NCBI GenBank assembly: GCA_009784685.1
Contig: WRBF01000007.1
Span: 1 to 57,758 of the forward strand
Direction of reading: 5' to 3'
DNA length: 57,758 nucleotides
From: Defluviitaleaceae bacterium
GTDB taxonomy: Bacteria > Bacillota > Clostridia > Lachnospirales > WRBF01
Made by a program: the position numbers and the translations under genes. Numbering within the stretch: position 1 is the first letter of the stretch; each line of letters begins with the position of its first letter. The notes under the pieces were generated by a model, which was given only the letters and a program-made list of their open reading frames with translations, was not told the DNA's origin and made no database searches. This document shows positions 8,625 through 17,219 of this stretch, piece after piece.

Positions 8625-8984
8625 ATGAATCAAATTATTAAGGATCTTGAAAAAGAGCAAATCAAGAGCGAAATAACCCCTTTTAATATCGGCGACACAA
8701 TTCGTGTTCACAACAAGATAGTGGAAGGTACGAGAGAAAGAATTCAAGTATTTGAAGGAACAGTGATTAAGCGCCAAAATGGCGGAATCCGTGAAACATT
8801 CACACTTAGAAGACTTTCATACGGTGTTGGTGTTGAAAAAACCTGGCCGCTTAACTCGCCTCGTATTGAAAAAATCGAAGTTGTAAGGAGAGGCGTTGTT
8901 AGAAGAGCGAAGCTTTATTACTTGCGTGATAGAATCGGCAAGAAAGCTAAAGTTAAAGAAGTTCTTATGAGAAAAAAAGCTTAG
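8625..8984 (+). CDS. rplS: 50S ribosomal protein L19
   Basis: A 119-residue L19 of the usual length, located at the 30S-50S interface. It shows the family sequences [23 protein letters not shown] and [18 protein letters not shown], and a basic C-terminus. ATG at 8625 follows GGAGG; an in-frame ATG at 8604 lies inside the leader and would disrupt that site. It is transcribed alone from its own promoter and closed by a terminator, unlike the rimM-trmD-rplS arrangement seen in many relatives. Confidence 0.97.
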   Translation: MNQIIKDLEKEQIKSEITPFNIGDTIRVHNKIVEGTRERIQVFEGTVIKRQNGGIRETFTLRRLSYGVGVEKTWPLNSPRIEKIEVVRRGVVRRAKLYYLRDRIGKKAKVKEVLMRKKA

Positions 8985-8993
8985 TTGATTCCG

Positions 8994-9026
8994 AGGCTGT
9001 CTTGTGAAAAGTGAGGCAGCCTTTTT
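8994..9026 (+). terminator. rplS terminator
   Basis: A 10-bp stem (AGGCTGTCTT paired with GAGGCAGCCT, with wobble pairs) is followed by five T. It lies 10 bases after the rplS stop. Confidence 0.85.
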
Positions 9027-9063
9027 AATTTACAGCACGTATTTATAAGGTGAGGGTGAGATA

Positions 9064-9918
9064 ATGTTAATTCAATGGTATCCCGGACACATGGCAAAGG
9101 CAAAGCGATTGATACTTGAAAATATCTCCCTTGTTGATGTGGTTATTGAGCTTTTAGACGCTCGAATCCCACTAAGCAGCAAAAACCCTGATATTGATAG
9201 TCTAGCCGGTAATAAACATCGTATTTTGGCACTTAATAAATCAGATTTAGCAGATCCAAAAATTACTGTAATGTGGAAAGAATATTTTACCGAAAAGGGC
9301 TTGTCTGTAATTTTAGTTAATTCGTCAAAAGGTTCTGGAGTTAAGGAAGTAATTGCTAAATCACGAGAGCTTATGCAAGAAAAAATAGAGAACAATAAGG
9401 GGCGAGGTCGAATTTTTACGCCTATTCGAGTTGTTGTTGTTGGCATACCAAATGTTGGAAAGTCAACATTCATAAACAAGCTTGCAGGTGGAAGTCCTGC
9501 AAAAACAGGCGACAGACCCGGTGTTACGAAAGGTAAGCAGTGGATAAAAGCGTTGAAAGATTTTGATATTTTAGATACTCCGGGAATTCTTTGGCCTAAA
9601 TTTGATGATGTTCAAACAGGACTTAATTTGGCATTTACAGGCGCTGTAAAAGATGATATTATGGACATGTATTCTCTTTCTGTTGAATTGATAAAGACTT
9701 TATGCGAAATTTCACCGGAAAAACTTATCGAAAGATATAAAATCGAACTGAATCCGGGCGACGACCCAGAAGAAATCCTGCATCGGATAGGAAAGGCAAG
9801 AGGTTTTGTTAAAAAAGGTTCCGAAATTGACTTAAACAGAACAGCAGAAATACTGCTTGATGAATTTAGAGGGATCAAGCTAGGCTGTATTTCTTTGGAA
9901 AGACCTCCTAGTGAATAA
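9064..9918 (+). CDS. rbgA: Ribosome biogenesis GTPase RbgA (YlqF)
   Basis: A 284-residue circularly permuted GTPase needed for late 50S subunit assembly (L16/central protuberance maturation in B. subtilis). The G-motif order is permuted: N58-K-S-D (G4) comes before GIPNVGKST 127-135 (G1) and D171-T-P-G (G3). The N-terminal WYPGHMAKAKR motif, with the His used in RbgA catalysis, is present, as is the C-terminal ANTAR-like helical domain. Length is normal. It follows rplS, as in B. subtilis (rplS-ylqF). Confidence 0.96.
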   Translation: MLIQWYPGHMAKAKRLILENISLVDVVIELLDARIPLSSKNPDIDSLAGNKHRILALNKSDLADPKITVMWKEYFTEKGLSVILVNSSKGSGVKEVIAKSRELMQEKIENNKGRGRIFTPIRVVVVGIPNVGKSTFINKLAGGSPAKTGDRPGVTKGKQWIKALKDFDILDTPGILWPKFDDVQTGLNLAFTGAVKDDIMDMYSLSVELIKTLCEISPEKLIERYKIELNPGDDPEEILHRIGKARGFVKKGSEIDLNRTAEILLDEFRGIKLGCISLERPPSE

Positions 9919-9970
9919 TTAAATTTCTTTGAGCAACAATATCCCTATATATTTTTTAGGGGGATAAAAC

Positions 9971-11056
9971 ATGTTCAAAAATTTTAGAACACTCATGGTC
10001 AAATTGACTTTACTTACTGTCACTATAAGCTTTTATAACGTTCCATGTTCTTTTACATGTGAAGCGAATGATGCTAAAGAGGCTCTTAAGCCTTTGGAAA
10101 ACACCAAAAGCCCGCTTGATTCAGTTCCTGATATAGATTACTGTACAGTTGAGCCTAATGAAATGGGTACGATAATGATACTGATGTATCACGGGCTTGT
10201 AAAATCAAAGCCGCATGTTTCATATCAGCGTACTGCTGATGATTTTAAAATGGATTTGAAAAACTTATACGAAGCTGGCTATCGCCTTGTTTCGCTTAAT
10301 GATATTATTGATAATGATATAAAGGTTTCTGTCGGCTATTCTCCTGTTGCATTCGTTTTTGATGATGGTCTAAGCTCTACATTTTCACTTGAAAGTGATG
10401 TTAATGGAAACCTTGTTCCAAAAGAAGGCTGCGCCGTTGATATTTTGCAGAAATTTGCAGCGGAATATCCTGACTTTGGCAATGCCGCAACCTTTGCGAT
10501 AATCGGTGTGGATGAGCCGTTTAAAGGTGCAGGTACTGTTCAAGAAAGACTTAAATATCTAATCGATAACGGATATGATATCGCAAATCATACGTACTCA
10601 CATAAGAACCTAAGAAGCCTTGATGCATATCCTTTGCAGCAGGAAATTGGCAAACAGCATAACAACTTAAAAGAACTTTTGCCTGATGATTACGTAGTCA
10701 GAAGTATTGTATACCCATATGGTCAACGCCCAAAATCTGCGCTTAGGGCTTTTGCTATTAAAGGTCTTTGCGATGGGATAGAATATAACTATGATATAGC
10801 ACTGCGTGAAGGTCAAAGCGGTTCATCTGCGACGCCGGGGCATGTTGAATTCGACCCGCTTAATGCACCAAGGGTAAGAGCGTCAGAAAATGAGGAAACT
10901 GATTTGGGGTGGTGTCTTGAATACTACAAAAATAACCCCCAAAAAAGATATGTCTCTGATGGCGATCCTGATACAGTTTCGGTTCCAAAAGGATATGCTG
11001 ATAAAATAAACCTTGAAGATCCAAGGCTATTTGGGAAAGAAGTTATTATATATTAA
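9971..11056 (+). CDS. Secreted polysaccharide deacetylase (NodB domain)
   Basis: A 361-residue carbohydrate-esterase-4 type protein. It has an N-terminal hydrophobic export segment (residues about 9-25) and a NodB domain. Motif 1 is FDDG at 130-133 (base and metal Asp) and motif 2 is NHTYSH at 206-211 (zinc His 207 and 211). Motif 3 is likely VYPYGQRP. The residue before FDDG is Val instead of the usual Thr. The usual activity is removing N-acetyl groups from peptidoglycan or a wall glycan; the substrate is not evident here. ATG at 9971 follows a GGGGGG ribosome binding site. It lies 52 bases after rbgA and may share its transcript. Confidence 0.85.
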   Translation: MFKNFRTLMVKLTLLTVTISFYNVPCSFTCEANDAKEALKPLENTKSPLDSVPDIDYCTVEPNEMGTIMILMYHGLVKSKPHVSYQRTADDFKMDLKNLYEAGYRLVSLNDIIDNDIKVSVGYSPVAFVFDDGLSSTFSLESDVNGNLVPKEGCAVDILQKFAAEYPDFGNAATFAIIGVDEPFKGAGTVQERLKYLIDNGYDIANHTYSHKNLRSLDAYPLQQEIGKQHNNLKELLPDDYVVRSIVYPYGQRPKSALRAFAIKGLCDGIEYNYDIALREGQSGSSATPGHVEFDPLNAPRVRASENEETDLGWCLEYYKNNPQKRYVSDGDPDTVSVPKGYADKINLEDPRLFGKEVIIY

Positions 11057-11089
11057 ATATTAAACAAGAACTCAATTGGGGTGTGTAAA

Positions 11090-12574
11090 ATGTCATCAAT
11101 TGGATTTGATAATGACAAATATCTTGTAACACAATCAATGTATATTAATAAAAGAATCGAAGAGTTTGGCGGCAAGCTTTATCTTGAGTTTGGCGGCAAA
11201 CTCTTTGATGACCACCACGCATCTAGAGTTTTGCCCGGGTTCAGACCGGACAGTAAAGTCCGTATGCTTATGACCCTTGCCGACAAGGCTGAAATTATTA
11301 TTGCTATAAACGCAAAAGATATAGAGACAAACAAGATCAGGAGCGATGTAGGAATTTCTTATGACTTAGATGTTCTTAGGCTTATTGATGCGTTCCGTGA
11401 AATAGGGCTCTATGTCGGAGGGGTATGTGTCACTCAATACTCCAAACAGGCAAATGCTGAAGCATTTGCCCGGAGGTTGGAGTCAATGGGGATAAGAACT
11501 TACTTTCATTACATAATTCCGGGCTATCCAACAAATGTGCCCGCAGTTGTAAGCGATGATGGTTATGGTAAAAATCAATACATCGAAACTACCCGTCCGC
11601 TTGTTATCGTAACTGCACCGGGTGCTTGCAGCGGTAAAATGGCGACATGCCTTTCTCAGCTTTATCACGAAAATTTAAGAGGAATAAGAGCCGGTTTTGC
11701 AAAATTTGAAACATTTCCTATATGGGACTTGCCGCTTAGCCATCCAGTTAACCTCGCTTATGAGTCAGCCACAGCGGAATCAAATGATGTTAACATGATT
11801 GACCCATATCACTTAGATGCATACGGAGAAAAGGCGGTTAATTACAACAGGGATATAGAAATATTTCCTGTCTTAACAGCAATTTTCGAAGAAATCTATG
11901 GCAGTTGTCCATACAAGTCGCCAACCGATATGGGAGTTAATATGGCGGGCAGATGCATAACTGACAATGGAATTGTTTCAGAAGCAAGCCGTAATGAGAT
12001 AGTTAGGCGATATTATAAAATTTTATGTGACAACAAGCGAAGTGTTACATCTGATGATGCAGTCAATAAAATAGGTTACATAATGAAACAGGCAAAATTA
12101 ACACCCGAACATAGAAAAGTAGCAGTAGCTGCTCTTGAAAAGTCAGACGAAACTTTAACCCCTTCAACAGCTATAGAGCTGCATTCCGGAGAGATTGTAA
12201 CAGGTAAAACATCATCGCTGTTAGGTGCATCTTCTGCTGCACTGTTAAATGCGCTTAAACGACTAGGCGGAATAGACGACAACGTTGAGCTTATTTCCCC
12301 AACAATTATAGAGCCGATACAAAAGCTTAAAACAGGGCAAATGGGCAATCGTAACCCAAGGCTGCATACAGACGAAGTGCTGATAGCGTTGTCAATATGC
12401 GCCGTAACGGATAAAACTGCTGAAATGGCTATAAGTCAGCTCAGCAGGCTAAAAGGCTGTGAAGCTCATTCTACCGTAATTCTTGCCGAGGTAGATAATA
12501 ATGTTTTTAGAAAACTAGGTGTAAATCTAACTTCTGAACCTAGTTATCAGGGGACTAAGCTTTATAGGAAGTAG
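11090..12574 (+). CDS. DUF1846 family protein
   Basis: A 494-residue protein that matches the DUF1846 family (about 495-505 residues, common in Firmicutes). Recognisable segments are GFDNDKYL, LYLEFGGKLFDDHHASRVLPGF and the nucleotide-loop-like TAPGACSGKMATCLSQLYHE. The last resembles a P-loop and suggests nucleotide binding. Cellular function is not established. ATG at 11090 is preferred, with GGGGTG eight bases before it; an in-frame GTG at 11081 overlaps that site. The gene is 33 bases after the deacetylase and likely in its operon. Confidence 0.85.
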   Translation: MSSIGFDNDKYLVTQSMYINKRIEEFGGKLYLEFGGKLFDDHHASRVLPGFRPDSKVRMLMTLADKAEIIIAINAKDIETNKIRSDVGISYDLDVLRLIDAFREIGLYVGGVCVTQYSKQANAEAFARRLESMGIRTYFHYIIPGYPTNVPAVVSDDGYGKNQYIETTRPLVIVTAPGACSGKMATCLSQLYHENLRGIRAGFAKFETFPIWDLPLSHPVNLAYESATAESNDVNMIDPYHLDAYGEKAVNYNRDIEIFPVLTAIFEEIYGSCPYKSPTDMGVNMAGRCITDNGIVSEASRNEIVRRYYKILCDNKRSVTSDDAVNKIGYIMKQAKLTPEHRKVAVAALEKSDETLTPSTAIELHSGEIVTGKTSSLLGASSAALLNALKRLGGIDDNVELISPTIIEPIQKLKTGQMGNRNPRLHTDEVLIALSICAVTDKTAEMAISQLSRLKGCEAHSTVILAEVDNNVFRKLGVNLTSEPSYQGTKLYRK

Positions 12575-12614
12575 TGGATTGGCTTTATTCACAATAAAAG
12601 AAGGAGTGGTTCAA

Positions 12615-14210
12615 ATGAAAAAAATATACATTGCCGCACTGTTTTTTATGTTTTGTATTTTTGTTACTTCCATTACCACTAACGCTTCAGACTCTATTAT
12701 CGTCACTATAAGTGGTGAACCGGTAAGCTTCACAAATCAGAAACCTGATATTGTAGACGGTCGTGTTCTTGTTCCGTTGCGTGATGTTTTTGAAACGTTG
12801 GGTTTTAGGGTGGACTGGAATCCAAATGCTCAAATTGCCACTTTGCAAAATGTGAATTATGAGATAATTGTTGAAATTGGCAGTAATGTTTTTACCACAA
12901 ATGGTGAATCATTTGAATTAGATTCCCCTGCTCAAATAATAGATGGCAGAACAATGCTGCCTTTGCGCCTTATTTTGGAAAGCTTGGGGTTCAATGTAGC
13001 TTGGGATGCGGATGCAAATACGGTTGCTGTAACAACAGAAATTTGGCTTGATATAGTGCCTGTTCCGATTTCAACATACGCTCAGTCAAGTTTTGCAATA
13101 CGAAATGACGGCAGCCTGTGGGCTTGGGGTTGTAACCGTTTCGGCAAATTAGGCGATGGTACAGTTACTTTAACAGGCTGGGATGAAAATTATACATACG
13201 AGATGATCCTTGACAATAACGACAGGGCAGAGCCGGTTAGAATAATGGGTAATGTTGCTGCCGTTTTTGCCGGTGGCTCTTACACTATGGCGATTACAAA
13301 CGACGGCGAATTATGGGCTTGGGGAAATAATCAATGGGGGCAGCTTGGTGATGGTACTATGACATCACGGCTTAATCCTGTGAAAATTATGGATAATGTT
13401 GTCACAGTTTCCACTTCTTCTATGTATGCTTTAGCTGTCAGAACCGATGGGAGTCTTTGGGCTTGGGGTTCAAACATCTTTGGTCAATTTGGCAACGGTA
13501 TACGCACAGGAATTGAGCAAAGCACGCCTGTGCGAATTATGGAAGATGTTATCTCTGTTTCTAGCGGCACAGATCACGTACTTGCTATTAGAAGCGACGG
13601 AAGTCTTTGGGCTTGGGGGCTTAATAGTTTCGGACAACTTGGTAACGGAACGAGTAATCCTTCCGATGCGGACATAAGAAATAATCCCGGCTTTGGATCT
13701 AGAGAAATTTACGCGGCATCTGTCCCCGAAAAGATAATGGATGGAGTAATTTCAGCTACTGCTACAGAATCCAGGTCTATGGCAGTTTCTGAAAACGGCG
13801 GGTTATATATATGGGGTTGGGATAATGGCAGTCATATTAACTCCCACGGCGATTCTGCTATGTATTTAAGCTCTCCTACTCGCATAATTGACGATGCGCG
13901 TTTCGCAACGCAAAATAATGAATTTATAGCACGCACATATGTTATCACCGAAGACGGCACATTGATAGCCAACGAAAGCTTGAGGAATCTGCGAGGAGAA
14001 TATTTGCGGCGGTTTTTGCTAGAAGAAACTTTAGGCAATGTTGTATTTGTTTCGGCCGATACAAATCACACACTTGCAATTACAGAAGACGGAAGCCTCT
14101 GGGCTTGGGGACTTAACGACAGAGGACAGCTTGGCAACGGAACAAACAATACAAGCATTGCGCCTATTCGTATTATGGGCAATATAATGTTACCTTTTAT
14201 GCCGTTTTAA
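12615..14210 (+). CDS. Secreted RCC1-repeat protein with copper-amine-oxidase-like N-domain
   Basis: A 531-residue exported protein. Signal peptide is residues 1-24 (MKKIY... ending NA). Residues about 28-145 form two copies of the copper amine oxidase N-terminal-like domain (VDGRVLVPLRDVFETLGF and IDGRTMLPLRLILESLGF), a wall- or surface-associated module in Clostridia that does not itself imply amine oxidation. Residues about 160-531 hold about six RCC1/BNR-type beta-propeller repeats of the form GSLWAWG-x-N-x-GQLGNGT, giving a seven-bladed-like propeller for protein binding. Two middle repeats (near 13750-14030) are degenerate. The start ATG follows AAGGAG; a GTG at 12579 lacks a site. Confidence 0.85.
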   Translation: MKKIYIAALFFMFCIFVTSITTNASDSIIVTISGEPVSFTNQKPDIVDGRVLVPLRDVFETLGFRVDWNPNAQIATLQNVNYEIIVEIGSNVFTTNGESFELDSPAQIIDGRTMLPLRLILESLGFNVAWDADANTVAVTTEIWLDIVPVPISTYAQSSFAIRNDGSLWAWGCNRFGKLGDGTVTLTGWDENYTYEMILDNNDRAEPVRIMGNVAAVFAGGSYTMAITNDGELWAWGNNQWGQLGDGTMTSRLNPVKIMDNVVTVSTSSMYALAVRTDGSLWAWGSNIFGQFGNGIRTGIEQSTPVRIMEDVISVSSGTDHVLAIRSDGSLWAWGLNSFGQLGNGTSNPSDADIRNNPGFGSREIYAASVPEKIMDGVISATATESRSMAVSENGGLYIWGWDNGSHINSHGDSAMYLSSPTRIIDDARFATQNNEFIARTYVITEDGTLIANESLRNLRGEYLRRFLLEETLGNVVFVSADTNHTLAITEDGSLWAWGLNDRGQLGNGTNNTSIAPIRIMGNIMLPFMPF

Positions 14211-14242
14211 ATGACAACTTGCCGACAAATTCCGCATGAGCC

Positions 14243-14271
14243 TTGAAGTTTAAATTATTTTGTGGTATGAT
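14243..14271 (+). promoter_or_regulatory. Sigma-A promoter of smpB
   Basis: TTGAAG (14243-14248) and TATGAT (14266-14271) are 17 bases apart, 38 bases before smpB. Confidence 0.7.
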
Positions 14272-14308
14272 GATTGACCAATTAAAAACAAAAGGATAGC
14301 ACAAAAAT

Positions 14309-14782
14309 ATGCCATACGATAAAAAAAGTCAAAAGTTAATAGCGAACAACAAAAAAGCGTTTCACGACTTTTTTATCGAAGAAACGTATCAAGCGGGACT
14401 TGAGCTTTTTGGCACAGAAGTTAAGTCGCTTCGTGCCGGACGTTGTAACCTTAAAGACAGTTATGTACGCATTGAAAACGGCGAAGCGTTTATAGAAGGC
14501 TTGCACATAAGCCCCTATGCAAACGGCAACATATTTAACAAAGAGCCAATGCGCCGCAAACGTCTTTTGCTGCACAAATATGAAATCAACAAACTAAATG
14601 GCGCAGTAACAAAAGACGGTTACACAATAGTCGCCACAAAAATATATTTCGTAGGAGGTTTGGTAAAAATTGATATAGCGATTGCAAAAGGCAAAAAGCT
14701 TTATGATAAGCGTGAAGCTATAGCAAAAAAAGATCAACGCCGTGAAACTGAAAAGGAGTTTAAAGTTAAAAATTTGTATTAA
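14309..14782 (+). CDS. smpB: tmRNA-binding protein SmpB
   Basis: A 157-residue SmpB. It binds tmRNA and delivers it to stalled ribosomes in trans-translation. Signature segments: [38 protein letters not shown] and the C-terminal basic tail [14 protein letters not shown], which forms a helix in the empty mRNA channel. Length is typical. It lies directly before ssrA, its functional partner, a common clostridial arrangement. Confidence 0.97.
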   Translation: MPYDKKSQKLIANNKKAFHDFFIEETYQAGLELFGTEVKSLRAGRCNLKDSYVRIENGEAFIEGLHISPYANGNIFNKEPMRRKRLLLHKYEINKLNGAVTKDGYTIVATKIYFVGGLVKIDIAIAKGKKLYDKREAIAKKDQRRETEKEFKVKNLY

Positions 14783-14821
14783 ATTTTCTAAAAAATTGTC
14801 GATAATATATCATAACTAAAG

Positions 14822-14847
14822 TTTTCTTGGCAGATACGCCAAGAAAA
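14822..14847 (+). repeat. Perfect hairpin between smpB and tmRNA
   Basis: TTTTCTTGGC and GCCAAGAAAA form a 10-bp stem with a 6-base loop, ending seven bases before the mature tmRNA 5' end. No U tract follows on the plus strand. It may fold in the pre-tmRNA leader removed by RNase P, or mark the 3' end of smpB mRNA. Confidence 0.5.
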
Positions 14848-14854
14848 ATAACAA

Positions 14855-15202
14855 GGGGATGTAATGGTTTCGACGGGGATTTAGATTACAAGGATAGCCA
14901 TTCGCAGAGGCAGCTGCGTTAACAATGTCAACCTTTTAAAAAGAAAAGACAATAATAATTTAGCATTTGCGGCTTAGTAAAGCCGTCGTCGGCACAGGGC
15001 ATCCTGTCACCTTGTTAACCGGCGTCGAAAAGACAGGGCACTTTTTTATCAAAGCTTTGAGATAAAAAAAGAACCTATGAAGCTACCGCTTCATAATGCG
15101 TGTCGGTTTGCATTATGAAGCGGGAATTTTGAAGACCGACTGTAATGGGAGAAGTTTTTGTAATAGGATTTTCGGACAGGGGTTCGACTCCCCTCATCTC
15201 CA
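14855..15202 (+). ncRNA. ssrA: Transfer-messenger RNA (tmRNA)
   Basis: The 5' end GGGGATGTAATGGTTTCGAC and 3' end GGTTCGACTCCCCTCATCTCCA are diagnostic. GGGGATG pairs with CATCTCC in the acceptor stem, with A as discriminator; CCA is not encoded. The tag reading frame near 14950-14980 ends in DNNNLAFAA followed by TAG, a typical clostridial degradation tag with the AA terminus read by ClpXP/ClpCP. Pseudoknot arms are visible, for example CCGCTTCATAATG and CATTATGAAGCGG. Length of about 348 is normal. Confidence 0.96.
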
Positions 15203-15533
15203 TAGAGAAAAACCTCGAAAGCAGATTTTATTATCAAAATTTATTTTCGAGAATTTATGTAAGTTCGGTGTGTTTTACTCGATTCCCGATATTTAATGTT
15301 GGTGCACCCAAAGCGAAAAGTCTAAAAGGAAGTCTATCAAATATAACCTCAATTGTTTTGTGCTTGTTGTTATTAATTGCTTTAGTTGTTTTAAGGGGGA
15401 TTGATAGTGTGATGTTTAGTGCCACAACTGATTTTGCGATTCACTTGACTGTTAGCGTTGGGGGTCGGGTAAAGCACATCTGAGTTAGATAGTTTCAAAA
15501 ATGAAAAGTGGTGTCTATAATTTGGGACTGGTC
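15203..15533. other. Non-coding stretch after ssrA
   Basis: No convincing gene is seen. A CTCGAAA/TTTCGAG inverted repeat (about 15213-15253) may be the tmRNA 3' processing or termination hairpin, though its U tract is poor. The remaining sequence has open frames without ribosome binding sites. It may be decayed accessory DNA next to the tmRNA 3' end. Confidence 0.4.
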
Positions 15534-15746
15534 ATGAAACCCCGAGAGTTGATAAAATTTTTAGAAGCCAATGGGTACAAATTTATTCGTGCAAAAGGTG
15601 GAAGTCACCATATTTATGGCAACGGTGTAAATTCCGTACCTATACCCATTCACGGAAGCAAAGATTTTGGTGAGGATTTTATCAGAATGGTTTTGAGGGA
15701 AGCAAAAATAAGTAAAAACGATTTGCTTGATTATTTGAAAAGATAG
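15534..15746 (+). CDS. hicA: HicA-type mRNA interferase toxin
   Basis: A 70-residue HicA-family protein (YcfA fold, double-stranded-RNA-binding-like). It shows MKPRELIKFLEANGYKF and the catalytic-His context KGGSHHIY, then VPIPIHGSKD. HicA toxins cut mRNA and are neutralised by HicB. The start at 15534 matches the family N-terminus; an in-frame ATG at 15501 would add 11 atypical residues. The ribosome binding site is weak, as often seen for toxins. The hicB stop-start junction follows directly. Confidence 0.85.
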   Translation: MKPRELIKFLEANGYKFIRAKGGSHHIYGNGVNSVPIPIHGSKDFGEDFIRMVLREAKISKNDLLDYLKR

Positions 15747-15758
15747 AGGATGATTCTT

Positions 15759-15989
15759 ATGATTGCAAAATTATCAATGATATGCTCCAAACAATTTAAC
15801 GGCTCTTATTTTGCAATTTGCCCGGAAATAAAAGGTTGCTTTACTCAAGGAGATTCTTACGAAGAAGCTGTTGCCAATATAAAAGAATTAGTTGAAATAA
15901 CTGTAAGGGAAGAACTATCAAGGGAAGAGATTAGTGAAATGTTATTTTCTGAATCTAAAATTTTTTCTGAATTTGAAATTGTCGTTTGA
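15759..15989 (+). CDS. hicB: HicB-like antitoxin (short form)
   Basis: A 76-residue protein with the partly degraded RNase H fold of HicB: Y-F-A-I-C-P-E-I-K-G-C-F-T-Q-G-D, then YEEAVANIKELVE. It lacks a separate DNA-binding domain, as in short HicB proteins. ATG at 15759 stands nine bases after GAGG; an in-frame ATG at 15750 abuts that site. The gene follows hicA by 12 bases, the usual toxin-first order, so this is an intact-looking type II toxin-antitoxin pair. Confidence 0.8.
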   Translation: MIAKLSMICSKQFNGSYFAICPEIKGCFTQGDSYEEAVANIKELVEITVREELSREEISEMLFSESKIFSEFEIVV

Positions 15990-16018
15990 TGTTCAGTAAT
16001 CGCTTGCACGCTGATATT

Positions 16019-16195
16019 ATGAAAATTGCCAATGAATAGCAAAATAGTTATTTCGCATACTATGTAATTCACTATCTGTCTTATTTGCATGGGATGGAAT
16101 ACCCGTTAGATGATTATGATTACGAACTAGCAAGACAGGCGGACGAGGATACCTATACAGAAACTGTGTCTATGGAAGAATTGCTTGTTAAGTAA
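16019..16195 (+). pseudogene. Broken small antitoxin-like gene
   Basis: The frame starting ATG-AAA-ATT at 16019 is interrupted by a TAG after six codons. It then runs open to TAA at 16195, ending in an acidic tail (DDYDYELARQADEDTY, then SMEELLVK) like the C-terminus of RelB/DUF6290-type antitoxins. An internal ATG at 16094 would give only 33 residues. It lies just after hicAB in what looks like decayed accessory DNA. The family assignment is a guess from the tail. Confidence 0.4.
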
Positions 16196-16205
16196 GGGTT
16201 GACCT

Positions 16206-16497
16206 GTGAAGATTTACCAGATTAAGTTTAAAAAAATAGGCTGAAAAATTTTTTGTCGGAATACTTAAAGAGTGGAAGTGCGGCGATATTATCTCTTTCG
16301 ATGAAGGCCCGGAATATGCAAATATTGGTATGATCATTGATATTGAGCCTGATTTTCAATCAAATGATTTTAATGTACAGATAAGGCAACCAAGTGGGAG
16401 ATGCCAAGGTCGTACATTTGTAAGGGATATTAACAGAGGGTTAATCAAGCTGATAGGCTCTGACGATGCTAACCTTGCGATACTAAGAGAGGAATAA
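16206..16497 (+). pseudogene. Frameshifted remnant of a small conserved-looking gene
   Basis: A GTG start at 16206 gives VKIYQIKFKKIG and then TGA. One frame over, an open stretch continues from about 16240 to TAA at 16497 with good coding character (KEWKCGDIISFDEGPEYA, then RTFVRDINRGLIKLIG). No start codon precedes the second part. The simplest reading is one gene of about 95 codons broken by a frameshift. I do not recognise the family. Confidence 0.45.
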
Positions 16498-16509
16498 AGA
16501 AAAAAACAC

Positions 16510-17010
16510 ATGATATACAACCCCCAAAACACCAACTCAATAACCTTCTCATTCAACCCCATATCAAACGAACTCTCCCGAATCCTAATCCTAGGAACAA
16601 TGCCAAGAGTACAATCCCGCAAAGCGGGTTTTTATTATGCCCACCCTCGAAATCGTTTTTGGTCGGTGCTTGCAGGGTGCTTATGCTGCCGGATGCCTCA
16701 ATCAATCGAAGACAAAAAGAAATTGCTGTTGGAAAACGGCATTGCGATATGGGATGTGTTGGCGGAATGTGAAATAGTTGGCTCAGATGATTCAACGATA
16801 CGGAAGCCTGTTTACAATGATATTTCCGCCTTTATAAGCGGCACATCTATTGAAAAAATATTATGCAACGGCAAAAAATCATATGATTTGTGTCGGCATC
16901 TTGATCTGGATGTTCCTGTTATTTATGTGCCGTCTACAAGTCCTGCCAATGCCGCATGGAGCATTGATAGGTTAATTGATGCATGGAAGCCGGAATTATT
17001 AGATAATTGA
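16510..17010 (+). CDS. Hypoxanthine-DNA glycosylase (UDG superfamily family 6)
   Basis: A 166-residue DNA-deoxyinosine glycosylase-like protein (TIGR04274 type). It excises hypoxanthine arising from deaminated adenine. Diagnostic motifs are GTMPRVQSRKAGFYYAHPRNRFW (residues 29-51), with Asn in the catalytic-loop region, and STSPANA near 142-148. Length is normal. The ribosome binding site is poor. The first roughly 100 bases are strikingly C-rich with C- or A-ending codons, unlike the rest of the gene, which suggests a recombinant 5' end. Confidence 0.85.
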   Translation: MIYNPQNTNSITFSFNPISNELSRILILGTMPRVQSRKAGFYYAHPRNRFWSVLAGCLCCRMPQSIEDKKKLLLENGIAIWDVLAECEIVGSDDSTIRKPVYNDISAFISGTSIEKILCNGKKSYDLCRHLDLDVPVIYVPSTSPANAAWSIDRLIDAWKPELLDN

Positions 17011-17106
17011 GTATGTTCCGGGTTGACTGCACAGGCTTAATGATTTGCGGCTACACATTCTTGGTCTTCTTCAATTGAAAACCTTGGGAGTTCATTATCA
17101 AAATAA

Positions 17107-17151
17107 TTAGCACTCACCGCTCTTGACTGCTAACAAAAAATGTGGTATATT
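17107..17151 (+). promoter_or_regulatory. CIRCE operator overlapping the mcsA promoter
   Basis: TTAGCACTC (17107-17115), a 9-base spacer and GACTGCTAA (17125-17133) match the HrcA-binding CIRCE inverted repeat except for one base. The -35 TTGACT (17123-17128) lies inside the operator and TATATT (17146-17151) is 17 bases on. HrcA bound here would block RNA polymerase, so the mcsA-mcsB-clpC operon should be induced by heat shock through HrcA. Confidence 0.88.
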
Positions 17152-17219
17152 AAATTATGCAATAAATGGGAATACTTATTGGGATAAACTAATCCGGCAT
17201 ATATCCGAGGTGATCAATC

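Noticed and set aside
14855-15202. Attachment-site duplication of the tmRNA 3' end
   Set aside because: No second copy of the 3' terminal sequence was found in the window, so no attR can be placed.
15145-15483. Open frame of 112 codons running out of the tmRNA
   Set aside because: Its first third is the tmRNA 3' half and it has no ribosome binding site or recognisable family.
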